A stretch of DNA of 64,000 bases, taken from positions 18,124,354 through 18,188,353 of the forward strand of contig CM020620.1 of assembly GCA_009829735.1 (NCBI GenBank). Reading direction: 5' to 3'. This stretch comes from Pyropia yezoensis (lineage: Eukaryota; Rhodophyta; Bangiophyceae; Bangiales; Bangiaceae). Below, in pieces: positions 1-11,503 of the stretch; position 1 is the first letter of the stretch; each line of letters begins with the position of its first letter. Under the pieces are notes generated by a model that saw nothing but the letters and a program-made list of their open reading frames with translations, was not told the DNA's origin and ran no database searches. A program made the translations under genes and the position numbers.

Positions 1-1418
1 CACGGCGCTTGCAGGGGACGGTGGTGGTGCGCCGGCGGGGGCGTGTCTGGGAATTGAACGCTACCACCAGGCGGGCACGGTGACAGGCCGCTGGCCGTCA
101 CCGCGATGCCAGCCGCGTCTAAGGGCGGGGGACGGGCGAGGGGGATGGGCGGGGGGGATGAGAGGCGCCGGGCGAACACGCCAGCAGGCGGCCAGGGCGG
201 TGGCGGTCGGAGCGGCGGGTCACGCCGCGCTGGACAGGCTGCCGCGGCGCAAAATTTGGGCGGCGGCACGGGTGGCGGCAGCGGCGGCGGCTGCACGCCA
301 CCCCCCCCCCCCCACCCCTCCCACCCACGCTCCCGCAGGCAAACACGAGCGCCGCCTCGGCGGGCCTGGCGCAGACGGGTTCGGGCACGCTGGCACGCAT
401 GGCAATCCATGCACTTGGCCGCGTCGGGCAGGAGGGGGGGTGCGTCGCGGCGTGGCACGGAGGGCATGTGGAACCTGGCAGCGGGGTGGGGGCAGGTGGT
501 GCGGATGCGCCAGCCAGATGTCAGCGAGTAGGCCGAGGCTGCGCCCGCGTGACAAAAAGTGCGGGTCTCCGGGAGGGGGCGGCGGGGGGGTTTTTCCCCG
601 CCAAACCCCGCGACCCCCGAGGTGGCGGTGACTGCCGCCGCCTGCTCCCACCCGCACAGAGAGCCTGACAGCAAACCGGCTGCCGGACGGGGGGAACAAC
701 CCCCCCCTTCTCAACGGCGGGCAAGCACAAACCCCAAACCCTCTGGCGACCACACCCCGACTGCCCGTATCTGCTGCCCCGCAGCCAATGAGAGGGCTCC
801 GACAGCGTGCATGCCCGGCCTGCAGGACAGCCGAGCCGTCACCGGGTGGAGGATGGCAACCCAATGATACTTGAGCTGCTCGCGGTCGCTGCCGTTGAGC
901 CACTCGTGGCTCCTTCAAGGGCGCCGCAGCTCAACGGAGATCAAGGCCTGGCACACCAACTGAGGTCCTCCTGACCACATGCTGGGCGGGTGGGGGGTCA
1001 ATGTGTTGGACGTGCATGGAAGGCAGTTGTGCACGCAGTCGGCCACCGAAGACGGACCCACTCGTGAACATACGTATTTGCTAGTGCTACCAACTTGACA
1101 GTCAACATCACACATCCCAATATTTGGTGGACGAAGTTCAATTCCGCAGTACGCTAGATCATACATACAGGAAGCAATACGATGGGCCACGTGGAGATAC
1201 CACCGTGTCGAACGGACGCAGGAGCTGTCACTGGGACGCGGGACGGGGCGATGCGAGCGCGGCCGCCGCCAAAGGCATAGGAAAGGCCCGCGCCCCGCCT
1301 CCCGACCGACGGACAGGCCCCAGTGACGACCCGCTCTGCGGCAGCTGTGAGGCGGCAGCAGCGGGCTGCGTGGACGATGGCGTCACGGAGGGGGAGGGAA
1401 CGGCGGACGCCGCTGAGG
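1..1418. other. No supported gene; GC-rich sequence
   Basis: This stretch is very GC-rich, with a 13-base C run at 301-313 and many overlapping open frames on both strands. Their translations are Arg/Gly/Pro-rich with no recognisable domain, as expected by chance at this base composition. I see no RNA gene or repeat in it. The right end may contain the 3' untranslated part of the minus-strand candidate gene that follows. Confidence 0.5.
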
Positions 1419-3217
1419 TCACCGGTCCCCTCCGCAGCGACCCAAGCCACCGCTTGGGCTGCCACCCGCGGGGGCATGCGCGGCAGCTGCTGCAAACAGA
1501 GTTTTCCAGTCCCCACCTATGCTGCTGCTGCCGATACCGGCACTGGCGCCACCCTCAACGCTACCACCCCCACCGGTGACAGTGCTTCCAAGGGGGGAGG
1601 TTGACCTTGTACGCCACCGCCGCCACACATGAGTGGCAGCGCCCATCGAGACCCCAACATATATGGCTGCCAGAATAGTGACCACCCTCCACACGGTCGC
1701 CGGCCGGTAGCCCGTGTGAGCTGCCAAAACCAGAAGCTCTGTGCGACGGGCCCTCTGGCCAACCCCACTCACTCCGCGGCCCACAGGGTCCGTGTCAAGG
1801 CGGGTGCGCACCCCGGAGGTGTGCCATCGGGGACCCATCGCCTCACGCAGAGCCAGCGAGGTAGCGCCGCCGAGAGAGACCAGGCCCGACACGAAGACGA
1901 GGAGATGAACCCGCAAGTCACGTCCACCCCAGTCTAAGGTGCCGATGAGGAGCTGTAGAAGAGCAACCAGCTCTCGGAGAACGAGCAGACCGGCCAGCAC
2001 GAGCTCCGCATCGGGTCTGCGGGGGGCTCCTTGCCAAAAAGACCTCTGTCATATGTCGCGGTCAAGCCAGTTAACCACTGAAGGTGGCTCGCCCCACTGA
2101 TGCTGATACCCGTCCCTGGCCATTCAGGTGGCCCAGACGCGCTCACTATCACGTACTTGCGGAGGAGGTGCTTGGCCAGAGCGATCTCGTCGGAGCTATG
2201 CGGGTTCACCTCCCTTTCACTGAGACCGGCCAACCAGCACGGGATGTTGGCAAGTACCGGCGACGGCGTCTGAGCTGGGTGGGTCTCTTCGAAAATATAT
2301 CGTACATGAACTGAGTCATGTCTCCGACCGGCATTGTCATGTTAGCGGTGAGAATTCTGGGCGCTCGTGTCCACGACACCTCGCGGCCATAGTCAGCGGG
2401 GGTTGTCCGTGAAGATACCGTCGCCCCGGAAACGGTTACCGATGCACTGCCCAGGTGGACCACCGATAAAATTGGACGGCTCCAGTAGTCCCACACATAG
2501 CTGCAGCGAGTCCAGTACGAAAGATTCCACGGGAGGTGCGCACAGCACATATGCTATAGCCTGCAACCACGGATTCGATCTGGAAGTTGAACGGCTGAAC
2601 GTACCCCATCGGAACTTTTGTAGAGGACGAGGCAGTTCATCCCATGGCCGCCCTGAAGACCAAACGCGTAAGGTGCACGGGCTCTCATGGCGCTCTGCAG
2701 CGACGTGTGATTGGAGAAACGACTAGGGTCGGCAAGCACCGCGTGGCCCAAAGACAAAAGACCCTTTTCCGAGTCCAGCACGCGCTGCGCACGCGCTTCG
2801 TCGCCGGTGCCATACGTTATTTGTATCCCCAAGTCGCCGCTGACCACCAGCCACGTCGACAGCGTATCCGGCACGGTACTGTTGGTCTGCGCACAGTGCC
2901 GCAGCACCGCGGACAACCGCCACGACGTCGTATGTGCCGGTCCTGTGCACCACTGCTCCATAGAGGGTACTACGGAGGAGGGCGAGGTGGGATATATTGT
3001 GCGCCTCTTGCATCAAAGCCGTATATTTCTTGTCCCTGTCGTCGGCCTTGTGTGTTGCAACACGCTCGCGTGCCGCCGCCACAACTCCGGGTACCCATTC
3101 TTTGCGGTCTTCTTCCGATCCCGTGGTGCGAGCCGGTTAGGTGAGCAGGGGAGCCTCTGTTGCCGTCACGTTGATGGCAGGGGCAGCCCCTGTTGCGGCG
3201 GCCACGGCGACTAATGC
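1419..3217 (-). CDS. Candidate host membrane-protein gene, 3' part, cut by Gypsy-1
   Basis: Product not recognised. On the minus strand open frames follow one another with protein-like composition, unlike the repetitive shadows elsewhere. The upstream part (about 3210-2210) carries several N-glycosylation sequons (NVT, NIS, NST, NHT, NMT), as in an extracellular domain. The downstream part (2000-1419) shows about three hydrophobic segments that could be transmembrane helices, then a Gly/Ala/Ser-rich tail. The frame entering from the 5' part at 14065-14882 continues here if one copy of the AATGC duplication at 3213-3217 is ignored. It meets a stop after about 25 codons, and other frames are needed further on. 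So this is either a multi-exon gene with introns I cannot place or a decaying gene. It is certainly separated from its 5' part by 10.8 kb of retrotransposon. Confidence 0.33.
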
Positions 3218-3917
3218 TGTAGCGTTATGGCCCTACTGGCCCAGGGTCCACACACACAAGAAGCCACAACGGGGTCAGGAAGGAAGGGGTAAAGGTCCCA
3301 GCGTGATCCACTCGCCCGCCCCTTCAGAGGCAAGGGTAAAAGGACAAAAGCCCGAGGGAGCAAGAACCCAAAGAACCGTTGATTTTACAAGTTGGCCCCG
3401 GGGAGACCCCGGAGCACCCCTCAAGAACCCCCCCCTTGGCCCCTCCAGGGGCCTAGAGCGGGGCCCCTAGAGGGCGCCTCTGGCGGGTCGAGCGCCAGCA
3501 AGGCGTCTGACCCCCACCAGGTCCTCCAGCGCATCCCCTACACCGGGGTTACACTGGGGCGCCGAGGGTCACCAATCAACCCCCGGTCGCCAAACACAAG
3601 CGAAAAGCAAGCGAAAATCCCCCCACACACAGATGCCAATCCCCGAAAAAAACCCAGTGGGAAAAAGGGGAAAGACACGAAAACACGCAGTGAAAACAAA
3701 TACGAAACAAATGGTCACAATGGCCAGTAAGGCCACCTCCACCGGCCAAATCCGCCTCCCTGGGTGGGACCAATCAGGATCCCGGGTGTGTCGCCACAGT
3801 CCCGAGTCACTGACAGAGGGGGCCCCGGCAAGAGAAGGGCTCCACGGAGGATAGCCCGCCGGGTCCCTAGTCACCTCCCCAAGGGCCCGCCTGTCCCCAA
3901 AGGCTCAGAACGCCACA
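3218..3917 (-). repeat. Gypsy-1 3' LTR
   Basis: A 700-bp copy nearly identical to 13365-14064. In plus orientation it begins TGTAGCGTTATGG and ends AACGCCACA, followed at once by element sequence with a G-rich tract on the minus strand (GAGGGGGCCA, plus 3918-3927), the likely polypurine primer. It holds short hairpins, for example CTGGCG/CGCCAG arms in the middle third. The base pairs just outside (3213-3217, AATGC) are the target duplication. Confidence 0.95.
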
Positions 3918-4299
3918 TGGCCCCCTCACAAAGGCCGAGCGTCCCGCCGGCCAAGAAGGTACAGGATTCGAGCGGGCCGAGGGGAGGAACCGATGGGTCC
4001 GGGGGGTGAGAACCGCACACAATGACTCGCTGGGCCAGTGTCTCCGACAGCGGTCGCCTTCTAGAAGGGGAAGAGGCGTGGTCCACGGGTGTCGGAGAGG
4101 GCCCGCCGAGAGGGGTCACAACGGGGGCCACACGCGCTAGAGAGAGGGAGGGGGGAGGGCGCGGTAGAGAGAGGGAGGAGGGAGCGCGCGGCAGACCACC
4201 CCCACGGCACGCTTGACCCCATCCCCCTCTGCCACAGAGCGTCAGGAGAGGGGTCGAGTGCTGTTGTACGGGAGGGGGTGGGTCAAACCTGCCGCGGCC

Positions 4300-6225
4300 A
4301 TGCCGCCGGGTCCGCCTCCTGTCTGGGAGGAAGACCCGGACATAAGCGGGCCCCCTCGGGTCCCTTCGACCGTCTCTACCCTGGCCACCCGACTCACTCA
4401 TACCCAGCGCGGGCCCTCGGACCCACGCGCGCCATCGCGTCGGCCGCCACCACCACCATACTCATCGGTCCCTCACCTGGCCAGCTACCTTGCGGATCCC
4501 CTGGCCCCTCCACCTCCTCTCTCACCTTCGGTCCCCCTGTTTTCCAAGGGTCCTCACGTTCCCGACGCAGCGGCGTCGCGGACCACGATGAACGTCGACG
4601 GCGGAGCGGTTCCTGATGGGCCCCTTGGTCACGATGGGCCCAACGACCACGGCGGACAAGAGGAGCCGGGGGCGGGCAAGCTGTACACCGACATCATCGG
4701 CGGGTTCCCGGAGCAGTTTGGGCCCGAGGGCCGTATTGCGTGGGACCGCGAGAGGGCCAGAGGTTGGGTCACTTCCACAAGGGCCCACACGACCCTGCGC
4801 TTCATCGGCGGGCCCTGTACTGGCTACTCCTTCTTCCGCCAGATGGTCACCATGCCCGAGGCCCGTGTTCCAATGCGGGCCGACCGGTCCGAGTCGATCA
4901 CCGTGGTCCGTCATGTGGACGAGGTGGGCTACGTGGTCCGGTTCAAGGAGGAGCGGGTCAAGGCGCTTGCCGGGTCCGCGTCGTTGCCGGCGGCCCCATC
5001 GGGCCAGTATGTCATCAAGGCCCATCCGTTTCTTGGTTACGACGGGTTCCAGCCGGCCCGTGAGTACCTGGTGACCAACCGGCACCACCGGGACAAGCAT
5101 CGGATCTTCGTGGACTGGCATCAACAAGAGTTCCCAAGTTGTCCTGCCATGGACCGTGGGGCCCACTATGTCCGGGTCCCTCAGTGGTGGGTTGGTGTCG
5201 AGGTCCCTTTTGGGGCCATCACGGAGCTGCCACCGGTCCTTTGTTACTTCAGGGACCTACTGCGGGCCAACGATACCTTCACCTGGGCCGTGTTTCGGTC
5301 CGAGTGGGCCGTGCACGCGTGGGTCCTTCTGCTCCGTACGGCCCGGCTATCCTGACAGTTGTGGCTCTTCTCCCGGACCCTTCGAACCTGGATCCGTCGT
5401 GTAGGGACCAAGGTGATCTGTCGCGCCCAGTCGGGGTTGGACTCCGTGGCCGAGCGGGAACTTGAGCTTCTTCTGGACCTGCTTGACAAGGTGTCCCCGG
5501 TCCCCGGTTTAGTGGCCCGTTTTCACAAGGTGAACTCGAAGGACCGTATCCGAACTTCCTGGGTCCAAGTGCGGTTGGAACCGACGGACGGGACCTGGGG
5601 GGTCCGTGTCGATGAGGACCTGGCTCCATTGGACCTACCTTATTCTTCCGACGTGTTGGAGGGTCGGGAGATCGCTGTGGACCTAGGGACCGAGGGTGCC
5701 GCTTCTCAAGGCGCTGCTCTTCCCTGTCCGGTCGTGGCCCGCGCTGCTGGGTCAGCCGGTTCCACGGGTCATCGCCGAGGGCCCTCCTCGGGTCCGGCCA
5801 TCCTTGTCGCCAACCTCATGGGCCACCGAGACGTCCCTGACTCCGAGTTGGCCCAATTGGAGGGTGGTATCCCACCGCAAGTCGTCGGGGCCCCTCGCGG
5901 TGTGGTTGGCGGCCCTATGGACAACCTGGAGGGGGCCCAGGTCGGACCTCTCCTCGCGGCTAGTCTCCATACGATGGTGAACCTTGGGACCCGTGTAGCC
6001 GAGTGGGCGCAGGGCCAAGTGGGCTCGGAGGTCCCAGACTACAAGTGGCTCCTGGACCTCGTGGACCGGCATGGGATCCGCCAGGACCTTGGGAAGGAGT
6101 TGGTCTTTGCGACCCGGGAGGCTCAGCGGGAGTGGGGGACCACGTCGGGGTCGCGCGTCCGTGGTCGGTCCGATGTGGACGACGAAGAGGAGGACCCTCG
6201 GGCCGAGAGTCGGGCCCGATACTGA
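4300..6225 (+). pseudogene. Antisense accessory gene of Gypsy-1
   Basis: An open region on the strand opposite to gag-pol, between pol and the 3' LTR. The ATG at 4300 has a good context (GCGGCCATGCC) and follows a Pro-rich leader. The region looks broken, about once. It is related to the antisense gene of Gypsy-2: both have a YLVT motif, an EFP motif, then PQWWVGVEVPFG here against PEWWPQVEVPYG there, followed by a similarly spaced run of hydrophobic residues and Trp. The C-terminal part is acidic and Arg-rich. I recognise no known domain; function unknown. The shared position, orientation and motifs argue that it is a real gene of this chromovirus group rather than a chance frame. Confidence 0.7.
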
Positions 6226-6599
6226 GTCAACTTGGGGTCGCTGTTAGATGGAGGGTTGGCCTTCTCTTTTAGTGGGGCCCATGTTGTCCATCATAAACCT
6301 GTGTTTGCTTGCCACCCGGGGGATGGGAGCAGTTCGAGTCCAGCGGAACTAGTGTCCAAAACAACTGAGACTTGTGGCCCTCCCAACACTGCACGAGTCC
6401 AAGGGATCAACCCCAGCTTAGTCAGGCATGGGACCCATAGCCTGTGGCAGTGTGGGCCCATACTCTCCACCATAGTCTCACGGACCATGGGCCTAGTGAA
6501 GGCCAGGAGGTGGGTCACGTGGGACAGGGCTAGAGCATCGAGGGCCAGGGTACTCCAGCGGTCCACCACGAGGGCACATGTCCGCCCCCGGCTCCAGAC

Positions 6600-9500
6600 A
6601 CCAGGGCCAAACAGAGTAGATGGCCTCCAATGGTTCCAGTAGAGCTAGGGCCCGTTCCTCCAGCATAGGGGGCTCGGTCCCGACTCGGAAACAATACTGG
6701 GTCACCTTGCGCCGGTCGAACTTGTACCAGGGTTCCCAAGTGTCCTCGCTGGGGGCGTACCCCACCAACGTACCTTGAGCCAGAGGTCCTCATCAGTGTC
6801 ACGGTCCGAAGCGACAAAGCGTTCCCAGGCAAAATGCTTCCCAGTGTCCTCATGGTCCAGTGGTACAACCGGTTCCTGCGGGCCATGAAGCATTGTTGAG
6901 GAGTCCATCTCTCCCGCTGGGGTCGGGGCTCGGGCCACATGGTCACTGCTGACTCTGTCAGGGAACCCCTTGGCCATCACCGTGAAGGTGTGGCCATCGC
7001 GTCTTAGGATCCGGTAGGGCCCTTCAACAATCTGGTCCAACTTCTTGCGCTCCTTGTCGTGAGTGTCCACATAGACCCAATCGCCGGCCTTGAGGGTCTC
7101 GTTGACCGTATTGACCCGACGATCATAAGTCTTCTTGTATCTATTCTGGGCCAGCTCGAGGTTGTTACGGACCTTAAAGGCCAGGTCACGAAGATGGGCC
7201 CGTCGAGCCTCACGCATCTGCTTAGCGGACCCGGTGAACTTCTTGGGATATGGAGAACTCGGCAACTGGTCCAAAGCATATGACCGGACCCTCTCTGGGA
7301 CCACGAACTCCAACGGGGCCACGCCTGTGCTCTGCTGGGGCCTTGAGTTGTAGGCCACCGTCAACACGGATACAAGCTCGTCCCATCGGTCCTGGTGGTC
7401 CTCAATGTAGGTCCTCAACTGGGCCACTATGGTCCTGTTGTAACGCTCAACCTGGCCCTGGGTCTGTGGGTGGTATGTGGTCGAGGTAAGATGCTTGATA
7501 CCACTCATACTACGCACGGCCCGGAAGTGAGTTGAGGTAAGCTGGGGCCCATTGTCGGTTAGCAAAGTGTCGGGGGGTCCATAGGAAGCTACCCAAGTGT
7601 CCAAAAAGGCCGACGCTACGGTCTCAGCGTCTTCACGGTCCACAGGGACAACACGGGTCAGTTTTGTGAAACGGTCCACCATGACCACCAGATACTTGTT
7701 GCCATTAATGGTCTCCGGTAAGGGGCCCAGCAGGTCAAGACACACATCGGTAAACGGTTCAGTGGCCGGGAAGAGCCGGAGTGGGTTGGTCTGCCGGCGC
7801 CCTTGGACCTTGCCTTTCGCACAGGCCGAACATCGGGACACAAAAGCGTACACGTCCGTGATCATAGAGTCCCAGTAAAAGGACCGACGGAGCGACGTGT
7901 ACATCTTATTGACTCCAGGGTGTCCCGCGTGGCCCGGCTCGTGCTCGAGCATAAGGATCTCCATCTGTAGGCTCTTCGGGACCAGTATCTGCACCGCACG
8001 GTCAAAGGGGGCCAGGCGAACAAGTAGGCCATCGGGCGTCTCCCCAAACCGAGAGTTAGCATTCTGGTTCACGTGGTCCCTTATCTCCTTGCATCGGGGG
8101 TCCTTGGCTTGGGCCTCAAGAATCCTCTGAACCGTCATGGGCGGGTACCGCTTGTCGCTCTTGAAACTCGGTTGGACCCAGCCCCTTGCGAAGTTGGCTA
8201 GGGTCAGTAGGGCCGGGATCTCTTCCGGTATGGGACCGCGATCCGCGCCCGACGTGGCCAGTCGCGACATAACGTCCACCGCGTGGTGGTGTTGACCGGG
8301 CCTTGACTCCACCGTATAGTTGAACTCTGCGAGCCTTAAGCGCCAGCGGGCCAGACGTCCATGAGCCCCATCCATATGTAGCATCCATTTGAGGGCCGTG
8401 TGGTCCGTGCGGACAATAAAGCGGGTCCCTTTAAGATAGGGCCTTAGCAAAAACAGGGCCCACACGACGGCCAGGCATTCCCGCTCCGTCTTGCTGTAGT
8501 TCCTCTCTGCCGCCGTCAGGACCCGACTCCAGTATCCAACGGGCCGGTAGGACCCGTCCTCTTGCTCCTGGAGCAAGACGCACCCAATTTGGGCTGCGCT
8601 GGCGTCGGTATCAACGATGTACGGACCCGTGCGTCTCGGTAGGGCCAGAATGGGAGTGCGGGTCAGGCGGTACTTGAGGTCCTCAAACGCGTCCATCTGT
8701 TCCGGGGTAAATGGTAGCAAGGGGTCAGGGACCTTAGTACTCGTCAGGGCCAAAAGGGGACGAGCGACCTTGGCGTAGTCCCTTACGAACCGACGGTACA
8801 CGTTGCACATACCAAGGAAACTTTGCAGGTCCTTCTTGGTCCTTGGGGCCTTGGCTTGACGGAGCCCGACCAGGTTCTTGTCATTGACCCGGAGCTGGCC
8901 CTTGCCGACGATGTGGCCCAAGTACTCAACTTCATCCTGGAACAGGTGACACTTCGTGGCCTTGAGGGACACACCATCCGTAGATAGCAACTCAAAAACC
9001 TCCTCAAGATGGGCCAGATGCTCCTCATGGGACCTAGAGAAAACAATCACGTCATCCAAGTAAACCAAGCACGTCTTCCACTTGAATCCAGAAAGGATCA
9101 TATCAAAGGCCCGTTGGAACGTAGCGGGCGCGTTAGTGAGACCAAAGGGGAGCCGGACGTACTTATAGGTCCCTTCGTGACAGGTGAATGTCGTCTTGTC
9201 CTGGTCCTCGAGGGCCACAGGGATCTGCCAATAACCAGCGTTGGCATCCAGCATAGAGAAAACGGTCGCCTCCCCCAGGAAGTCAATACAATCGTCCATC
9301 CGGGGGAGGGGGTAAGTGTCCTTGACCGTGAGGTCGTTGAGCCGACGGTTATCAACACAGAATTGGGGGGTCCCATCAGACTTAGGGACCAAAACGACAG
9401 GAAAGGACCATTCGGCTTGCGACGGCTCGATGACTTGGAGCTTCAGCTGCTTCTCGACTTGCTCCCTAATGAGGTCCCGATGATGGAGCCCAGTGCGATA

Positions 9501-11230
9501 CGGTTGGGACCTTATGGGCCGTGCCCCCTCCTTCAGCGTGATGCGATGAGGGGAGATGTCCAACCGGCCCAGCTGGCCATCCCAGAGTCCCTTGTATCGG
9601 TCCAGCAGTTCTCGTACCGCGCCGTGTAGGGCCAAAGGGATCAGTTCATAGGGCACCCGCGGCATAGGCTCCGGATCAACGTTGTCCATCTTGGGCCTCT
9701 CAATCGGGGGAACAGGGTCACCGGTCTGGACCATCTTGGCCCGCGGTTCCCCAAGTTCCGCCACTTGCGACGTGGCTCCCTCAGCGGGCACCAACGTGGC
9801 CAACGGGTCGGCCCCCTCACAAGGCCCTGGCAACTCCTCGAACGGGATCTCTTGAACCGGAATATCATATGGGACCGCGAGGCCCACTGCAAAGTTCTTG
9901 GGCAGGTTCACGGGCCTCTTGGACAGATTCGTCAGGTACAGTCGGAAATCCCTTCGGGTCTTAACATGGGCCAAAGCATTGTGGAGTCGTAGGCTCTTCT
10001 TGGCCATCTTGCGGGGCCGTTCGTACAACAGGCATCGGCCCTCGGTCCCGCAGCGTACGTAGACGGCCTGGATGGACCTTGGGGCCAACGTTACGCCCTT
10101 TGACAGGCACAGGGCGCTCAGATCATATCGGACCGGGTTCCCCTTGAGGGACAAGGCCTTCTGCTTCTTGCCGTCCCATGCCCGCTTGGCATACGTAAGG
10201 ATCCCACCGGACCAAAGTACCGACTCGGTCCCAGGGTAGATGGCCTTCACGTGCTCCTTCTGGAAGTCCATCCGAAGGATCACAGGTGTAGTGGTTTTAC
10301 GTACCTTTGGCGCCTAGCACCCAGAACACACAGAGAAACGACCCACCAAGAACGCGGGGAGACCGGAGAGATACAGAACCGCCGACCGCCTGGCTGGTTC
10401 ACGCGGGGATCCGCGACCAGGACGACAGTGTTCAAGCACACGCAAGTCTCTTTTTTTCGAAGGGGGAAGCAACGCGCACCCCCACGCACACTCTTACCCT
10501 CTCTCACCCGCACCCAGCAACCCTCCAACCCGGGCCACGTGCGAGCCAATCAAAACCCTCCAACATGTCCGGAGGGCCCCCTCCCCCACGGATCATCCCT
10601 GCCAGCGGGGCAGGAATCTCCAAGATACGGGGGAAGAGGAGCCCCGCCGGACACCAGTGCCAACACTCAAGATCTCCCCAATCTCACAATCACGCAAAAT
10701 ACACAATCAAAATCCAAACCCCAAATGCATCCCATCCCGGAATATTGACCAATGGCCAATTCCGGTCAGGGGAAATTCCCATACACTGGAAATCCCAACA
10801 TGGGCTCCAGAACCAATGGCGACCCGGTCCCATCTCCATAGGAGGGGACCAATCGGAAGCCAGTAAAATCCCAAGGGGCCAAATCGGCCCCTTCCTCCTC
10901 ACTAGGAAGGTGGGCACAGGGGTACGACGCGATCTCTTCGAGGTCCCCCTACGTGGAGGGCCCATAGGGTCCCTACAACAGGGACAGAAAGGGCCCTCAC
11001 GACCATAAACTCAAACGGCATGGCCCTTCCTTCCACAATAACGGATAACTCAACGAGTCCACGGGCCTTCAACAACAGGCCAGAGGTATCACAAACATGG
11101 GTCTTCATAGGGGCCCGCGCTGCCTTGTCTCTCCAGTCCTCAGGAAGCACGTCCTCCCTTACTACACTGGGCCCGGCTCCAGTGTCCAAGACCGCCATTG
11201 TCGGTCTCGGGTCCTCAGTATCCAGCCGGA
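6600..11230 (-). pseudogene. pol: Gypsy-1 pol region (PR-RT-RH-INT-chromodomain)
   Basis: Retrotransposon polyprotein fossil on the minus strand. Visible parts in order are an aspartic protease with DTGA (about 11190), reverse transcriptase with YLDD (about 9060), RNase H, the HHCC zinc finger and DDE core of integrase including TDNGPQ, and a C-terminal chromodomain of the form found in chromoviruses. The protease part is split by the solo LTR at 10287-10977. The region is otherwise mostly open, with a small number of breaks. Chromodomains of this group are known to steer integration toward particular chromatin. Confidence 0.92.
10287..10977. repeat. Solo LTR nested in Gypsy-1
   Basis: A 691-bp segment that begins TGTAGTGG, ends CCCTACA, and is flanked on both sides by the 5-bp duplication ACAGG (10282-10286 and 10978-10982). 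It sits inside the protease part of Gypsy-1 and has no coding capacity. It is more AT-rich than its surroundings and has CCAAT-like words. The sequence is not the Gypsy-1 or Gypsy-2 LTR, so it is a third LTR family. It must be younger than the Gypsy-1 insertion. A solo LTR normally forms by recombination between the two LTRs of a full element. Confidence 0.85.
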
Positions 11231-11503
11231 CTCAAGCGTCTAAAGCAAAGTTTCTCTTGCGTAAAACGAGCAGTGTCCCCTTGAACCCATAGGGCCGTTT
11301 CATCCCCGCCCGGCGTTGACGCCACGTTTTGGACCGACGAGTCAGGTGGGGTAAATACGACTTGGGTCCCTTAGAATCATTTGTAGACGCAGTAGGTACA
11401 GGTACAGTAGGGCCCCGAAAGATCTTCGAGAAGCCCAGCGCAGAGGCAATCGAACATGAACTATCGGGCCGACGGGGAGTGGACCTCTTGGGCCCGCCCC
11501 CCC

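Noticed and set aside
41-80. GGGAATTGAACG, like the T-arm of a tRNA read backwards
   Set aside because: No matching acceptor, D or anticodon arms nearby.
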